Assembly: GCA_002077045.2 (NCBI GenBank)
Contig: KZ111179.1
Span: 132,004 to 196,003 of the forward strand
Source: Rachicladosporium sp. CCFEE 5018
Lineage: Eukaryota > Ascomycota > Dothideomycetes > Cladosporiales > Cladosporiaceae
Direction of reading: 5' to 3'
DNA length: 64,000 nt
The position numbers and the translations under genes are program-made. Position 1 is the first letter of the stretch, and the number at the start of each line of letters is the position of its first letter. Shown here in pieces: positions 10,689 to 21,004 of this stretch. The notes beneath the pieces were generated by a model that saw only the letters and a program-made list of their open reading frames with translations, ran no database searches and was not told where the DNA came from.

Positions 10689-11216
10689 CTAGTGGATCTC
10701 GTAGCGAGCGTAATACATAGAGACCGCAACCCCATCGATTTTGCTCGAGGGAAGCGCCTGACGCACGAATCTGTTCATCACGCTCGTGGGCTCGACGAAG
10801 AACGCGAATAGGTTTGGTCCCTCGGACTCCCCGCCGCTCTTGGCAGCAGCTAGGCAGTCTGATATCAAGGCTGAGGTGAACGGGTTGTGCTGGCGAATTT
10901 TCTGCGCCGCAACGCCACACCTCGCAGAGGGGTCCGTCGAATGGCGCGTCTTGAAACGCGACTCCGAGACGCGAGCACGCGACATTAGCAGCCGTTATGT
11001 CTGAGAGCTTGGATTATCCAAATGGGGTAAGCAATATGTTGATGAACGGAATGAGATATGTACCTGCCCTGAATGCCCTTTGATCGGCCTTGATGTCTGC
11101 ATCTTCGCTCACACTTACCTAGTTGAGGTTGTGACCGTCCACGCTACCGCACGAAGTGTGTGTAGTAGCATGAAGCAAACAAGCAAGATCGTAAAATCGA
11201 CAGACGAGGAGAGCAT
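10689..11216 (-). pseudogene. Possible decayed gene for a secreted protein
   Basis: On the minus strand an ATG at 11216 opens a classic signal-peptide-like sequence (MLSSSVDFTILLVCFMLL) that ends at a GTAAGT donor at 11118. Downstream, two overlapping frames look protein-coding. One contains ITAANVACSRLGVAFQD and DGPLCEVWRCG; the other contains NPFTSALISDCLAAAKSG, NLFAFFVEPTSVMNRFV and ends at 10689. No combination of GT..AG introns I tried joins all three pieces in frame, so this is best read as a broken gene or one with missed exons. The family is not recognised. Low confidence. Confidence 0.3.
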
Positions 11217-11401
11217 TGGATCAAGGTGTGAAGTGCAGAGTTTCGGGGATCCCAACTGGGCTTGCATGGTGTTAGACGGGGAGAGGGGACGACGCCATGG
11301 TGATCAGGCCACTAAGGTCACCATTTGATCCGAGGTGCATGGAATCACAAAGCTCGAAGAATCGCGTCCTTACATAGTGATCAGCTTGGATAATCTGTCA
11401 A

Positions 11402-12055
11402 ACTTGGAGGAGTTCTTCGGGGTCTAGTGAGATGTGAATCAAGTCGTTGGAAGCGGTCGGAGATATCTCCTGATGCTTTTCAACGGCCGTCAAGGCTTGC
11501 TGGAAGTCTGCCAAGGTCATTCCAGGGACTCATGGCTGCCATAGATATCGAGGGGAGGAAGTGCAAATAAGGAAAGGTGAACATCCTCGATGTGCTCCAA
11601 TGTCTCTCTCTCCCGTTTGATACTCGAGTCGCGAATTGACGAATTAGTTCCTCGAAACACCGGCCCAACGTCATCCAGAGCACGCGACTCTGCGTGTTCT
11701 CCCAAATTGTAGTACGCGTAGAGTGCTTCACCGGCTGCGGCTGTCGCAGTCGCGTCTCGGCAGCTTGACGAGACAAGCCAAATGTGCTGTGTCGCAACAC
11801 AGACCTCATCATGCCCACAATCCCGCAGCGGGCAGCAACGGAGTGGTCCTAGACAGGCGGTGGCAGGGTGGAAGAGCTGTCATCAGCGGAGTCTAGGACG
11901 CACACGACCATCTATATAGCATTGCCGATGCAACGAAGTGGACTGCTCGCGCAAGGAGGTGCGGCGTCAGCACGGCTCTTATGTCACGATGAAGAAACTG
12001 CTGCAAGCGGCTCCATCTCGAAGTGGGCTCTGTGTTCCGCCAGATGAAGGATCTG
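11402..12055 (-). pseudogene. Probable remnant of a fungal gene, possibly a transcription factor
   Basis: Minus-strand frames show coding-like sequence broken by stops. An upstream open block (about 12055-11886) reads FIWRNTEP, RWSRLQQFLHRDIRAVLTP and LLARAVHFVASAMLYRW. After stops, a second block (11880-11519) reads HIWLVSSSCRDATATAAAG, EALYAYYNLGEHAESRALD, RERETLEHIEDVHLSLFAL and DIYGSHESLE. A third, shifted by one base at about 11521, continues MTLADFQQALTAVEKHQEIS, then DLIHISLDPEELLQV and a stop. The style recalls the middle and C-terminal regions of some fungal Zn2Cys6 regulators, but no DNA-binding domain is visible and this comparison is weak. Stops, one frameshift and no start codon argue for decay. 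Confidence 0.4.
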
Positions 12056-13000
12056 ACAATACGATGTCAATGGACATGGTTATTACCTGGCTCCGTGTCA
12101 CTCGGCGGCGCGCTGCAGTGACAAGCTGCACAGACGATGAGTGTCTCCAATCCAGGCTCGACCGACATATGAGTGTTGAGCAAACATAACCTTCTGCGAC
12201 ACGGCAGCTGCGAAGACGACTGGTACGCAACGATCCACAGAGATTAGTCGCGGTGTCGAATGTAATACAAAGCAGATACCCGTGTGCTCATACATGCACT
12301 CGAGTGAAAACAGCCCCAGCGCCTATCAGTACGGCCAGACGGCACTGCGGCTGTGAACATTAATGAGACGCCACGAGGGCAGAGCGTCATGTAGCGCTGC
12401 AACGCAAAGCGTATGCAAAACGCGTGTCTAGCGTGTTTGTGGCTTGGAGAAGGAAGTACGGCTTCCCGGGACTGGGAAAAGACTATGCTGCGTAGCGAGC
12501 TTGTCCTATGCAGCGTCGCAAGGATCAGGTACTACGAGAGAGTGGATTGACTGGCAGATACAAGTTTATACGTGCGTCTGTGGCAGCTTAGCTGCATGGC
12601 CGAGGGACGCGGATGATTCGATAGGAGGTTCCGGCTTGACCTCGAACATGGAATTTACAGCTCAGGTCGTGGCATTGAGGCGTGCAATTGCTGGCACACA
12701 CTCGTAGCATATGTGTTTGAGAAGCACTCTCGCGCAAGACTGCGTTGGTCGAAATCGTGGGGATGCCGTCTGTGCTATATGTGGGCAATGTTACAGCTCA
12801 TTTCGGCGGGTGGGCAAGCGCACGCCATCAACTTCATGGGGAGACGCTGCGCGCGATCTGCAGGAGAAGCTTGCCGTACCGCAGCTGACACGCGAAGCCA
12901 TGGTGCTACTCGAACAAGTGGCCGGCGAAAAGCACAGCAGCGGGAGTGAGGGATCATTGGCATTGACAAAGTGCCCGCCAGCAGGGACATGGGTTGGTGG
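12056..13000. other. Intergenic interval without supported genes
   Basis: Short open frames on both strands, none with domains or plausible splice joins. No repeat array or RNA gene seen. Confidence 0.4.
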
Positions 13001-13049
13001 CTTTTAGCGGCAAGCTAAAGCGGCGTCCACAACTGCCCAGGCCAATACC

Positions 13050-14872
13050 GTTTCCTCGCCCATGTTCGGCGTATCCTGTCTTGAAGCCTCGTCTCTCTTA
13101 CACTCCACCTCCTCTCCCTGTCCCTCCTTCGTCACCTCTGCGTGTAATGGACGATTGAGCAAAAGGAGCCTCGCCCGCCAGACTGCCTCCCCCGTCTCGG
13201 CAAGAAGCTCCTCCACCTTCGACCTCCTTTGACGAACTCTCGGCACGTCCGTACTGCCTGCCTCCCTCGAGCTGCAGCAGAGTATCGTGACCTCGTCCAC
13301 CTCGCTTGAGTTCATCACCACGCCTCCACTACGTCTATCACCGCCCTCCGTCGAACTCTCCTCTTCGTTGATCGTAGAGCTACTCGACCGGATCCCACGT
13401 CACACCACTACACCCTCCTCACACGACCATCTCGACCTCGGACCCGCGTGTAGCCAACTCATCTGCCATCATCTGAAGTATCTGTCGACTTCGTTTTCAA
13501 AAGGTAAGACTTCTCCCTATGCTGACACGTGCAAACCTTGTCTCGTGACACCTCCTTGGGACGACAACGTGAACGCTGGATCTGGTCTGGAAACTTCTTT
13601 GCTTCATCTGCAACCACAACTGGCTTCTCGTGTGGTCAGTAGTGAGCAACATACAATACTTGGGATTACCATTGGTCATGTGTGTCGACATTGGGGTAGT
13701 AAGAGAAGGATTGGTGGAGGCACGAGAGCGGACTACCAAGTGAAGAGGACTTCACTGAGGATACATCACTTCCACCATCTGGTCTCCATCACTTCGACCA
13801 TCACATGCTTGACTGGTGCCTAGAGCGCCGTGCATACGCCGCCGGCGTCATGCTCATCTCCGGCGGAGAGCACACTGCACATTGAAGAAAAGTCTCCTAC
13901 AATACCTTGACCTTGAATTCACTAAACACACCACCACGAACATACGGACTTGCACTCGGGTTCACCAAGAGGAGCTCTTGTCAAGCATTGCATCGACTGT
14001 CACCAGCACTGCTCTCCGCATTCCTTCGAAAGCATCGAAGAACTTCAAAGCCCGTGCCGAATTCCACACCAAATTACTCGCCTTCTGGAGCGTGACCTAG
14101 GCACGAAGGCCGACACACTGGATCACTGGCAAGAACAATCACGACCTTCAGATCTGTGTCAGTCCAATCAGCTAACCAGACCATCCTCACAGTGTCTCGC
14201 CGTTTAGCCAAGTTCTGTACCTTGAAGCGTTCATCATTCACTCGACTAGCCACCACCTAGTCCACCACTTCGCAAGCCAGCAGACCAACGTAAGTCAATC
14301 GCATCACCACACCCTCCAAGCGCACGGGCGTGAAAGCTGACATTCCCAGGGTCCCCCTTGAACCGGCCAGATCTACCAGCAACAGTGGAGGCGTTAGCTC
14401 GCTCTTCTGCATATTGCATTGGCATACCAGAGTGACGTGAGTTCAATCTGCCGACCTCGCCTCGCCAATCGGGCTGTAGACCTGCTCGCAAGGAAGTTCC
14501 GCCAACGGCTCCTACCGCACCACCGTAATTTGATCCGCGAGGTATGTGTGCTCCTTTCAACGGCCTTACATCTGGGTGTCGCGATGGCAGTGAGGGAAGG
14601 CACGCGAGCAGTGAACTGACATTGGCCATGCAGACTGGCTATAACATCGCACCAGGCTTCACAAAGCTACAGCGTCGTTCTAGACCAATCATTCCTTTTC
14701 AGTCGACTACCAACTAATTACAGTCCTTTACACCGGCTTCTTCGACAAGCCATTTACTCTTTAATACTGTTCACTTGCTGAACATTCGACCCCTCACCCG
14801 ACACTTCACATACGACAGACATACTCCTGGACTACCAAGACCACTACCGGACTACCACCACGACACAACATC
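13050..14872 (+). promoter_or_regulatory. Probable long 5' leader and promoter of the G1 cyclin gene
   Basis: Roughly 1.8 kb upstream of the cyclin start is markedly pyrimidine- and CACC-rich on the plus strand, as is common in long fungal 5' UTRs. It contains several upstream ATGs with short frames and a GTAAGA donor-like site at 13503, which would fit leader introns. None of the frames has recognisable coding content. G1 cyclins of the CLN type are known for long regulated leaders; that this stretch is transcribed is inference from composition. Confidence 0.4.
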
Positions 14873-16190
14873 ATGGCATACCAAGCACCACAACAGCAGG
14901 GCTACGGCTACTGCGATTCGTACTTCGTCGAGAACCACGATGACGATGATGGCCTGTTCGCTCGTGCAGCTGCTCAGAGAGAGCAAGTTCGTCAGTCCAA
15001 TAAGCTGAAGCAAAAGAGCATGGCCGAGGACCTCTCGCGAGGCACGAGTGATGAGTACCTGGGAGACATACTGAATCACATGGAGCACATGGAGGTATGT
15101 GGGCGAGCCTCCTTGCTTGATAGAGTACAGTCAGCTAACAGCGTCGCAGGGTGAGACCATGCCAGACATCCACTCCATTGAGATCCAGACGGAGATCCAG
15201 TGGTTCATGCGTCCCTACCTTCTGGACTTCCTTCTCGAGGCCCACCATGCTTTCCAGCTGCTTCCCGAGACGCTTCATCTGGCCGTCAACCTCCTCGACC
15301 GCTACTGCTCCCGCCGTGTGGTCTACAAGCGCCACTACCAGCTCGTCGGATGCGCATCTCTCCTCATAGCTGCCAAGTACGGCGACCGCAAGGAGCGTGT
15401 GCCTACGATTAGGGAGCTTCGGTCGATGTGCTGCGGCTTGTACGACGACGACATGTTCACGCAGATGGAGTGGCACGTGCTTCAGACTCTCAACTGGGTT
15501 GTCGGCCATCCGACAGTCACAACCTTCCAGCAAGTTGCTCTCACCGGCGGCGCCTGCGATCCCGAGCTCGAGCACCTCACATGGTACCTCAGCGAGATCG
15601 CACTCTACCACAAGGAGTTCATCCCGGTCTGTCCTTCGATGATGGCTAGGTCTGCCCTCGCACTGGCACGCTGCATCCTTGGCCGTCAGCAGCCTCCGTT
15701 CGACAGCTGGACCTCAGTCTACGACCCTCAGGTTGTCCTCAACTTGTCGAACTACATCGCTCAGCCATCCGCCGCTCTGCTCAGGAAGTACAGCTCGCCA
15801 CACTTGTCAGGTGTCTCCAACGTCACGGCCAGCTTCCTGCAGCGCCAAGCGGCCCTCGCTCAGCAAGCAGCGCAGCAAGCGGCCCAGGCTGCAGCAGCTG
15901 AGTCACGCGCGATGGAGATGCAGCAGCAGGCGGCCGTGCATGCGCAGAACCACTACCTCACGCCGCAGACGCCCCAGAAGCCAGGCTACATGCCAGTACC
16001 TGTTGGCGTGCTCACCCCGCCGATCACTCCGGACAAGGACAGCTACTACGCCAACGCTCCATACGGCGTCGCTCAGCCCTTCCCGCCCCGCGCTGGTGCG
16101 TGTACGCCCACGCCACCGCCCAGTGCTGAGCAGCTGCAGCAGATGAGCTTCGCGAGATCGTACCACCAACCATCGCAGCTCATGCAGTGA
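14873..16190 (+). CDS. PUC1: G1/S-specific cyclin (Puc1/CLN type)
   Basis: Cyclin expected to activate the main Cdk (Cdc2/Cdc28, NimX) at G1/S. The ATG at 14873 gives a 74-codon exon; a 55 bp phase-0 intron (15095-15149, GTATGT donor, GCTAAC branch site) joins it to exon 2, making 420 residues. The cyclin box begins just after the intron with GETMPDIHSIEIQTEIQWFM, PYLLDFLLEAH, LLDRYCSRR and CASLLIAAKYGDRKER, and continues MEWHVLQTLNWVVGHPT, matching fungal CLN/Puc1 sequences. The C-terminal 150 residues are disordered: an Ala/Gln-rich run (QQAAQQAAQAAAAE) and several T/SP sites (LTPQTPQKP, LTPPITPDK), suitable for Cdk-dependent turnover. There is no destruction box of mitotic type. A long leader upstream suggests translational control. 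Confidence 0.9.
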
Positions 16191-17301
16191 AGCTCAAGGT
16201 AGCTCCTCTTCCCGACACCCTGATCGAGCTCCTGGCAACCTGGTACGGTACACGTCCGCCACCATGGCCGCGAGCAAGATCATCACCACCACCCCTTTCT
16301 TTACGTCACCTCACACACCACACTGCACCCACGACTACGCCCACGTCGCAGTAATCGGGTGCAGCTCAGTGCCACTGCGCACGACTCAGCTTGGCCAAGC
16401 TCAAGCACTGTAAGAATAGAAGATGGCACACGACGGTGCGCAGATGCCGTCAATACGGGAGGAACCCACAAACCAAAAGCATAGCGTTCATTACCAATGA
16501 TTATTGGTCTAAGATCACAAAACTGCTTTTCTCTCTCACAAAGACTGCTGGAACGGAAAGGAAAGGAACAGGCAAGGCACAGGAGGAAAGTGACCTGCAC
16601 ACGCTCGCTCAGGCCTTCTAGCAGCTCACAAGCTCTGCTGAGGCTTCACGGAAATGGGGACGTTACTTCTGAGGGGCGGGTGGAAGTAGTGTAAGAGTGT
16701 TTGCGCACTTGCTGCCTGCTGCATCGTGGCTTGAACGCCTGTGTGCTTAGCGAATTTGAAGATACCCGGTGGATAGCTTTGAGAGTATACATACTTCACA
16801 CTTCGATTGCTTGGTTCACTGTGTCACGTAGAGAAGGTGAGGGTGTGCTCGTGCATGGTCCGCGGGTGTTGTGTGACATGCAGCCTTGCTGTAGGCGTAG
16901 AAGCAGGCGCTTTGTGTCACGCTTCGGGAGGTACTGCTAGAAGATTAGGCAATGCTCCCGCATTACAATGTTGAGCACATTGGAGAAGGAGCGATTTGCC
17001 ACCTGCCATAACCGTTGATCACGTTCCGCCTGGAACGCCACTGCTCAGCATTCATTGAGAATACTATAAATCATTCGGCTACACTTGGCAGATACAGTCC
17101 TGATCGCTTCAATCATCACATCTGACCCACCTTCAATGCTGACATAATCTTTCGACTTAAGCTCAGAACAAGGTTCACCTTCCGGCAGATCTGCCGTCTA
17201 AACCCTGTCGGAAATGCAGTTTTTCGAGATCGCTGCAGCTCGAAATCATAGCTGTCTTCTACTTTTCATAAAAGCCATGTCAACTTAGCGCCTCCTCAAC
17301 A
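16191..17301. other. Intergenic region: cyclin 3' UTR and UTP4 promoter
   Basis: About 1.1 kb between two plus-strand genes. It begins with the cyclin 3' flank and ends with the UTP4 promoter; a TATAAA lies at 17065-17070, about 230 bp before the UTP4 start, and is a candidate TATA element. No gene or RNA is supportable. Confidence 0.45.
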
Positions 17302-20019
17302 ATGGACGTCCACCGCTCCCGCTTCGTCCCCTACCCCACCTCCCCCATAACCTCCCTCGCCTTCTCCCGGTCTTCAGACTCCCACCTCCCTTCCCCTCCA
17401 CCCCCACTCAAACTCGCTCTCGGCCGCGCGAATGGCAGCATAGAGATATGGGACCCCGCAAAAGGGCTGTGGAATCAGGAATGCATATTCCCTGGCGATG
17501 GGAAGAGTGTGGATGGATTGGTGTGGACGCAGGATCCGAATGAGAGGGCTGCCGATGGGGCTGTGCTTGTGGGACAGCTGAGGCTGTTCGGGATTGGGAG
17601 TAAGCCGGAGGTTGTGGAGTGGGATTTGGGGAGTGGAGGCGTTAAGCGAAGGAGTACGGGGAACTTTGGGGATGTGTGGTGTCTTGCTGCACAGCCAAGA
17701 CATGTAGGAGGGCAGAAGAAAGAAGGAGAGGAGGAAAAGGCTGTGGATCTCGTGGCGGGGTGTAGTGATGGGAGTGTGGTTGTGTTGAGCACCGCTGACG
17801 ACGATCTGACGTTCAAGCGGTTTCTGGCGAGGGTCGGGGGAAAGAAGGCGAGGTGTATGAGTATCGTGTGGAAGAATCGGGATATTGTTGTCGCGGGATT
17901 TGCGGATAGTATGATCAGGGTGTATGATACGAGGAATGCGCAGCTGTTGAGGAGTATGAGTTTGGGGGCTGGCATAGCCAAGGCGCCGAAGGATGCTATG
18001 GTGTGGCAGGTCAGAGCGCTGTTGAATGGTGATATCGTATCAGCCGATTCGAATGGCGAAATCAAGATCTGGGACGGGAAGACGTACTCCTTGGCTCAGA
18101 CGGTGACTGCACATGACGCGGATTGCTTGGACTTGATCGTCAGCAATGACGGGAAGACCATGTTGTCGGGTGGGTTGGATGGCAAAGTGGCAATGTACCG
18201 ACAATCGATCCAAGGTAATGGGCGTAGGAGCTGGGCTAAGAGCCAGCATCGACGAACCCATACCGGCGAGGTCAAGGCCATGGCTTCATTTGACAGCAAG
18301 CTCCTCAGCATTGTCGTTTCTGGAGGTACAGATGCCACGCCGATGGTCACGCCTTTACGAGAGTATGGCAAGGAGAACCTCCGAGGCCTGTCAAGCTTGC
18401 CGTCCCATGCACCAGTTGTCAGTGCACCCAAAGCACGACTGCTAGTCTGCTGGTGGGGCAGGGAGATCAGCATTTGGCGCATTTCTCGTCAGAACGCACT
18501 CGAAGCATTGCCAGAACAACAGAGATCCCGCAGACTTGTCGCAAGGATCTCGCTAGACACTCGCGATAGTCTGACAGACGTTGCAATCTCACCAGATGGG
18601 AGGCTGCTGGGTGCAGCCACGCACTCCGAAGTCAAGGCCTTTCAGCTACGCAAACGCTTGGACTCCGATGGTCTGGGCGTACGAAAGCTGACCGTACCCG
18701 AAGACATGGCCGACTCGGGAGCACGTCGCTTGCAAATCTCACCTGATGGACTATGGCTCGCTGCCGTGACACCAGAGAGCGAGATCCAAGTCGTGCGCAT
18801 CACTAACGATGCTGACAACCCGAAGCAACTTATCATTCTGGATAACGTAGTTGAGCTCGATCGCCAACGCAAGCGTCAAACTAAGCCATCCGCTACAAAA
18901 GTCTATGAGCGCAGCACCAACACCCTGACATTCAACCCCGACAGCTCCATCCTCGTGGCCGGCGACCTCTCAGGCTTTCTCGATTCCTGGGTCCTCGAGG
19001 GTCATCTCGACCCCACAGCCCCTGCCCTCGATCTCGCAGCCCATGACTCCGACAAAAGTTCCTCAATCGTCGCATCCTCCAACTCCGACTCCTCCGACAG
19101 CGATGACGAAGACGAAACCTCTCCTATCTTCCACGGCCAACACTGGGCGCCCAACCCCTCCGGCCATCTCCTCCCGAAACTCGACTCCGGCCCTCTGGTC
19201 CTCACCTTCCGACCAGAACCCCGCGCTTCCCTTCCCAACGGCACAGTAAACGGCAACCCCGGCGTACACTCCACACGCAACAACCCGCACGCGCACTCCC
19301 ACGAGCTGCCGCGCGGCCCGCATAGACTGCTGGTCCTGACAGCCGCGCACAAGATCTACGAACTTGATATCCTGGCCGGCAAATTCACGGACTGGAGTCG
19401 GCGGAACACGGCCTCCACTCTACCGGAAGAATTCACGAAGATCAGAGAGCGGGCTATGGGCGCTGTGTGGGATGTCAATGCCACTGGGCGTCAGAGGGTG
19501 TGGTTGTATGGTAGTACGTGGGTGTTTATGCTCGACGTGGGTCGGGACTTTGCTCCACTTGCTTCTTTGGACGGTGGTAAGAAGCGTCGGGCTAGCGAGC
19601 TTGGCGGTGAGGAGGATAGTGCGGAGACGCGTAAGCGGCTTAAGGGCAGTGGGGCGGGGAGTCGTGTGCCTGCTTGGCAAGTCGGCGACAGCGTAACGCG
19701 CACGGTCAAGGGCGAGACGGAGACTGTGGAGTTGGTACGCAGAGTCAAGTCCGACGACGATGAAGACGTGGTCATGGATGATGAGGATGAGGACGAGGAG
19801 GCGTCGGGTGAGGAGTTGCGGATCTCGAGGCTTACGAATGGGGAGACTGAGGCGAAGGACGAGGAGGCGAGTGGAGCGAAGAGGTGGTGGAGTACGTTCA
19901 AGTATCGGCCTATATTGGGTATGGTGCGGCTGGAGGATGAGGGGAGGAGTGGAGCGGAGGGGGTATTGGAAGTTGTTATTGTGGAGAGGGTTGCTCAGCG
20001 GGATGAGATGAAGCGGTAG
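17302..20019 (+). CDS. UTP4: U3 snoRNP (t-UTP) component Utp4 / cirhin, WD40 protein
   Basis: Subunit of the t-UTP (UTP-A) subcomplex of the small-subunit processome in the nucleolus, needed for early 18S pre-rRNA processing and linked to rDNA transcription. Single exon, 905 residues. The N-terminus MDVHRSRFVPY followed by ITSLAFS, LALGRANGSIEIWD, and later GDVWCLAAQP, LVAGCSDGSVVVLS, IVVAGFADSMIRVYDTRN and GEIKIWDGKT follow the Utp4/cirhin order of WD40 blades; a second propeller covers roughly residues 380-720. Two acidic low-complexity insertions (around residue 590-610 and near 820-840) and basic patches are typical of nucleolar proteins. The next gene is PNG1 in the same orientation, about 1 kb away. 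Confidence 0.92.
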   Translation: MDVHRSRFVPYPTSPITSLAFSRSSDSHLPSPPPPLKLALGRANGSIEIWDPAKGLWNQECIFPGDGKSVDGLVWTQDPNERAADGAVLVGQLRLFGIGSKPEVVEWDLGSGGVKRRSTGNFGDVWCLAAQPRHVGGQKKEGEEEKAVDLVAGCSDGSVVVLSTADDDLTFKRFLARVGGKKARCMSIVWKNRDIVVAGFADSMIRVYDTRNAQLLRSMSLGAGIAKAPKDAMVWQVRALLNGDIVSADSNGEIKIWDGKTYSLAQTVTAHDADCLDLIVSNDGKTMLSGGLDGKVAMYRQSIQGNGRRSWAKSQHRRTHTGEVKAMASFDSKLLSIVVSGGTDATPMVTPLREYGKENLRGLSSLPSHAPVVSAPKARLLVCWWGREISIWRISRQNALEALPEQQRSRRLVARISLDTRDSLTDVAISPDGRLLGAATHSEVKAFQLRKRLDSDGLGVRKLTVPEDMADSGARRLQISPDGLWLAAVTPESEIQVVRITNDADNPKQLIILDNVVELDRQRKRQTKPSATKVYERSTNTLTFNPDSSILVAGDLSGFLDSWVLEGHLDPTAPALDLAAHDSDKSSSIVASSNSDSSDSDDEDETSPIFHGQHWAPNPSGHLLPKLDSGPLVLTFRPEPRASLPNGTVNGNPGVHSTRNNPHAHSHELPRGPHRLLVLTAAHKIYELDILAGKFTDWSRRNTASTLPEEFTKIRERAMGAVWDVNATGRQRVWLYGSTWVFMLDVGRDFAPLASLDGGKKRRASELGGEEDSAETRKRLKGSGAGSRVPAWQVGDSVTRTVKGETETVELVRRVKSDDDEDVVMDDEDEDEEASGEELRISRLTNGETEAKDEEASGAKRWWSTFKYRPILGMVRLEDEGRSGAEGVLEVVIVERVAQRDEMKR

Positions 20020-21004
20020 AACAGCTTGATGTAACATGAGCAGACTGCAGCAACTCCCGACCGCCATCACTTCAGCAGTCCATCCGATTGACTCGGCAGA
20101 GTGGACAGGAGGCATCCGATGTGTAGCCGTGCAACCATGGCCAGACTCAACAGCGGTGTTTTTACCGCCAACTATAAGCCTCTAGGCATGTCACTCAAGC
20201 ACGTGGCCATATGGGCACCGCATAGGCGAGGTTGTACCATGGGGGTGGAGCACCACTGAAGGCAGCGTGCCAGTGTGAGCCCACGCATGCAGCAGACGCG
20301 TCGTCGTGTGACAAGCATCCAGCGACATCGCGCCAAGAGTGTTGGTAATTTGCTGATTGAGGGCTGACCATGGAGGCGAAATATCCCGGGAAATGTTGGT
20401 GGCAATGACTCCAATACTCACGGCTCCATGGCAGCGGTATGAATCAGTAGATCAAAGCATGACTATACTCGATGTTCTTGCTAAGGCATGACCGTGGAGA
20501 TCTGATAGACACAAGCACTGCGCACAAGGAGATGTTGCGTGGGTAGGTTGCGTGGCATGCCTGTTGTCGGCTTAGCGGCGGCGCGGTCCGTAAGTGAAGC
20601 GCAGGCGACGCGTAAGTGTGGCAGACGATCCTCGCCCAAAGGCAGCCGAAGCCCTTGGAGGGACGAGTGAGCGTCGTAGGCGTCGTCGTCGCTTGGTAGT
20701 GAGATGTTGTAACTTCACTTCATCTTCTGCTTTTGATACTATTGTAATCGCGATATTGACGTCGACGGCATCTGCTGCTAATTGAGAGTGTGTGAGGCGT
20801 TGCGTCGATCTGCTTGGGAAGTTGGAGGCTGAGTCTTGCGGCGGGACGGGCTGTGTAGATCGAGCTTCCGACTGTGGCAGCGGCACATCAGACGAAGAGA
20901 AGACGAGCAAGACAGCGCACGCGGGCAGGATTAGACATTGCTCGACCACCACGCTCCTTGCATACACAACCGACCAGGTACACATTACATACCCACAGCA
21001 CACC
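20020..21004. other. Intergenic region: UTP4 3' flank and PNG1 promoter
   Basis: Nearly 1 kb containing only short frames. A stretch rich in CGT/CGC codons around 20580-20700 gives arginine-rich frames in several phases and looks compositional rather than coding. It ends in the PNG1 leader, immediately before a good CACCATGGCC start context. Confidence 0.45.

Noticed and set aside
10242..13000. Transposon or repeat-induced mutated DNA as explanation of the gene-poor interval
   Set aside because: No AT-rich shift, terminal repeats or transposase/reverse transcriptase motifs could be seen; base composition resembles the flanks.
13287..13823. Plus-strand frame of 178 codons upstream of the cyclin
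   Set aside because: Ser/Thr/His-rich translation of a CACC/pyrimidine-rich stretch without ordered sequence; better explained as leader.
20594..20785. Arginine-rich short plus-strand frame upstream of PNG1
   Set aside because: The CGT/CGC-rich stretch gives Arg-rich translations in several frames; compositional, with no start context or homology.
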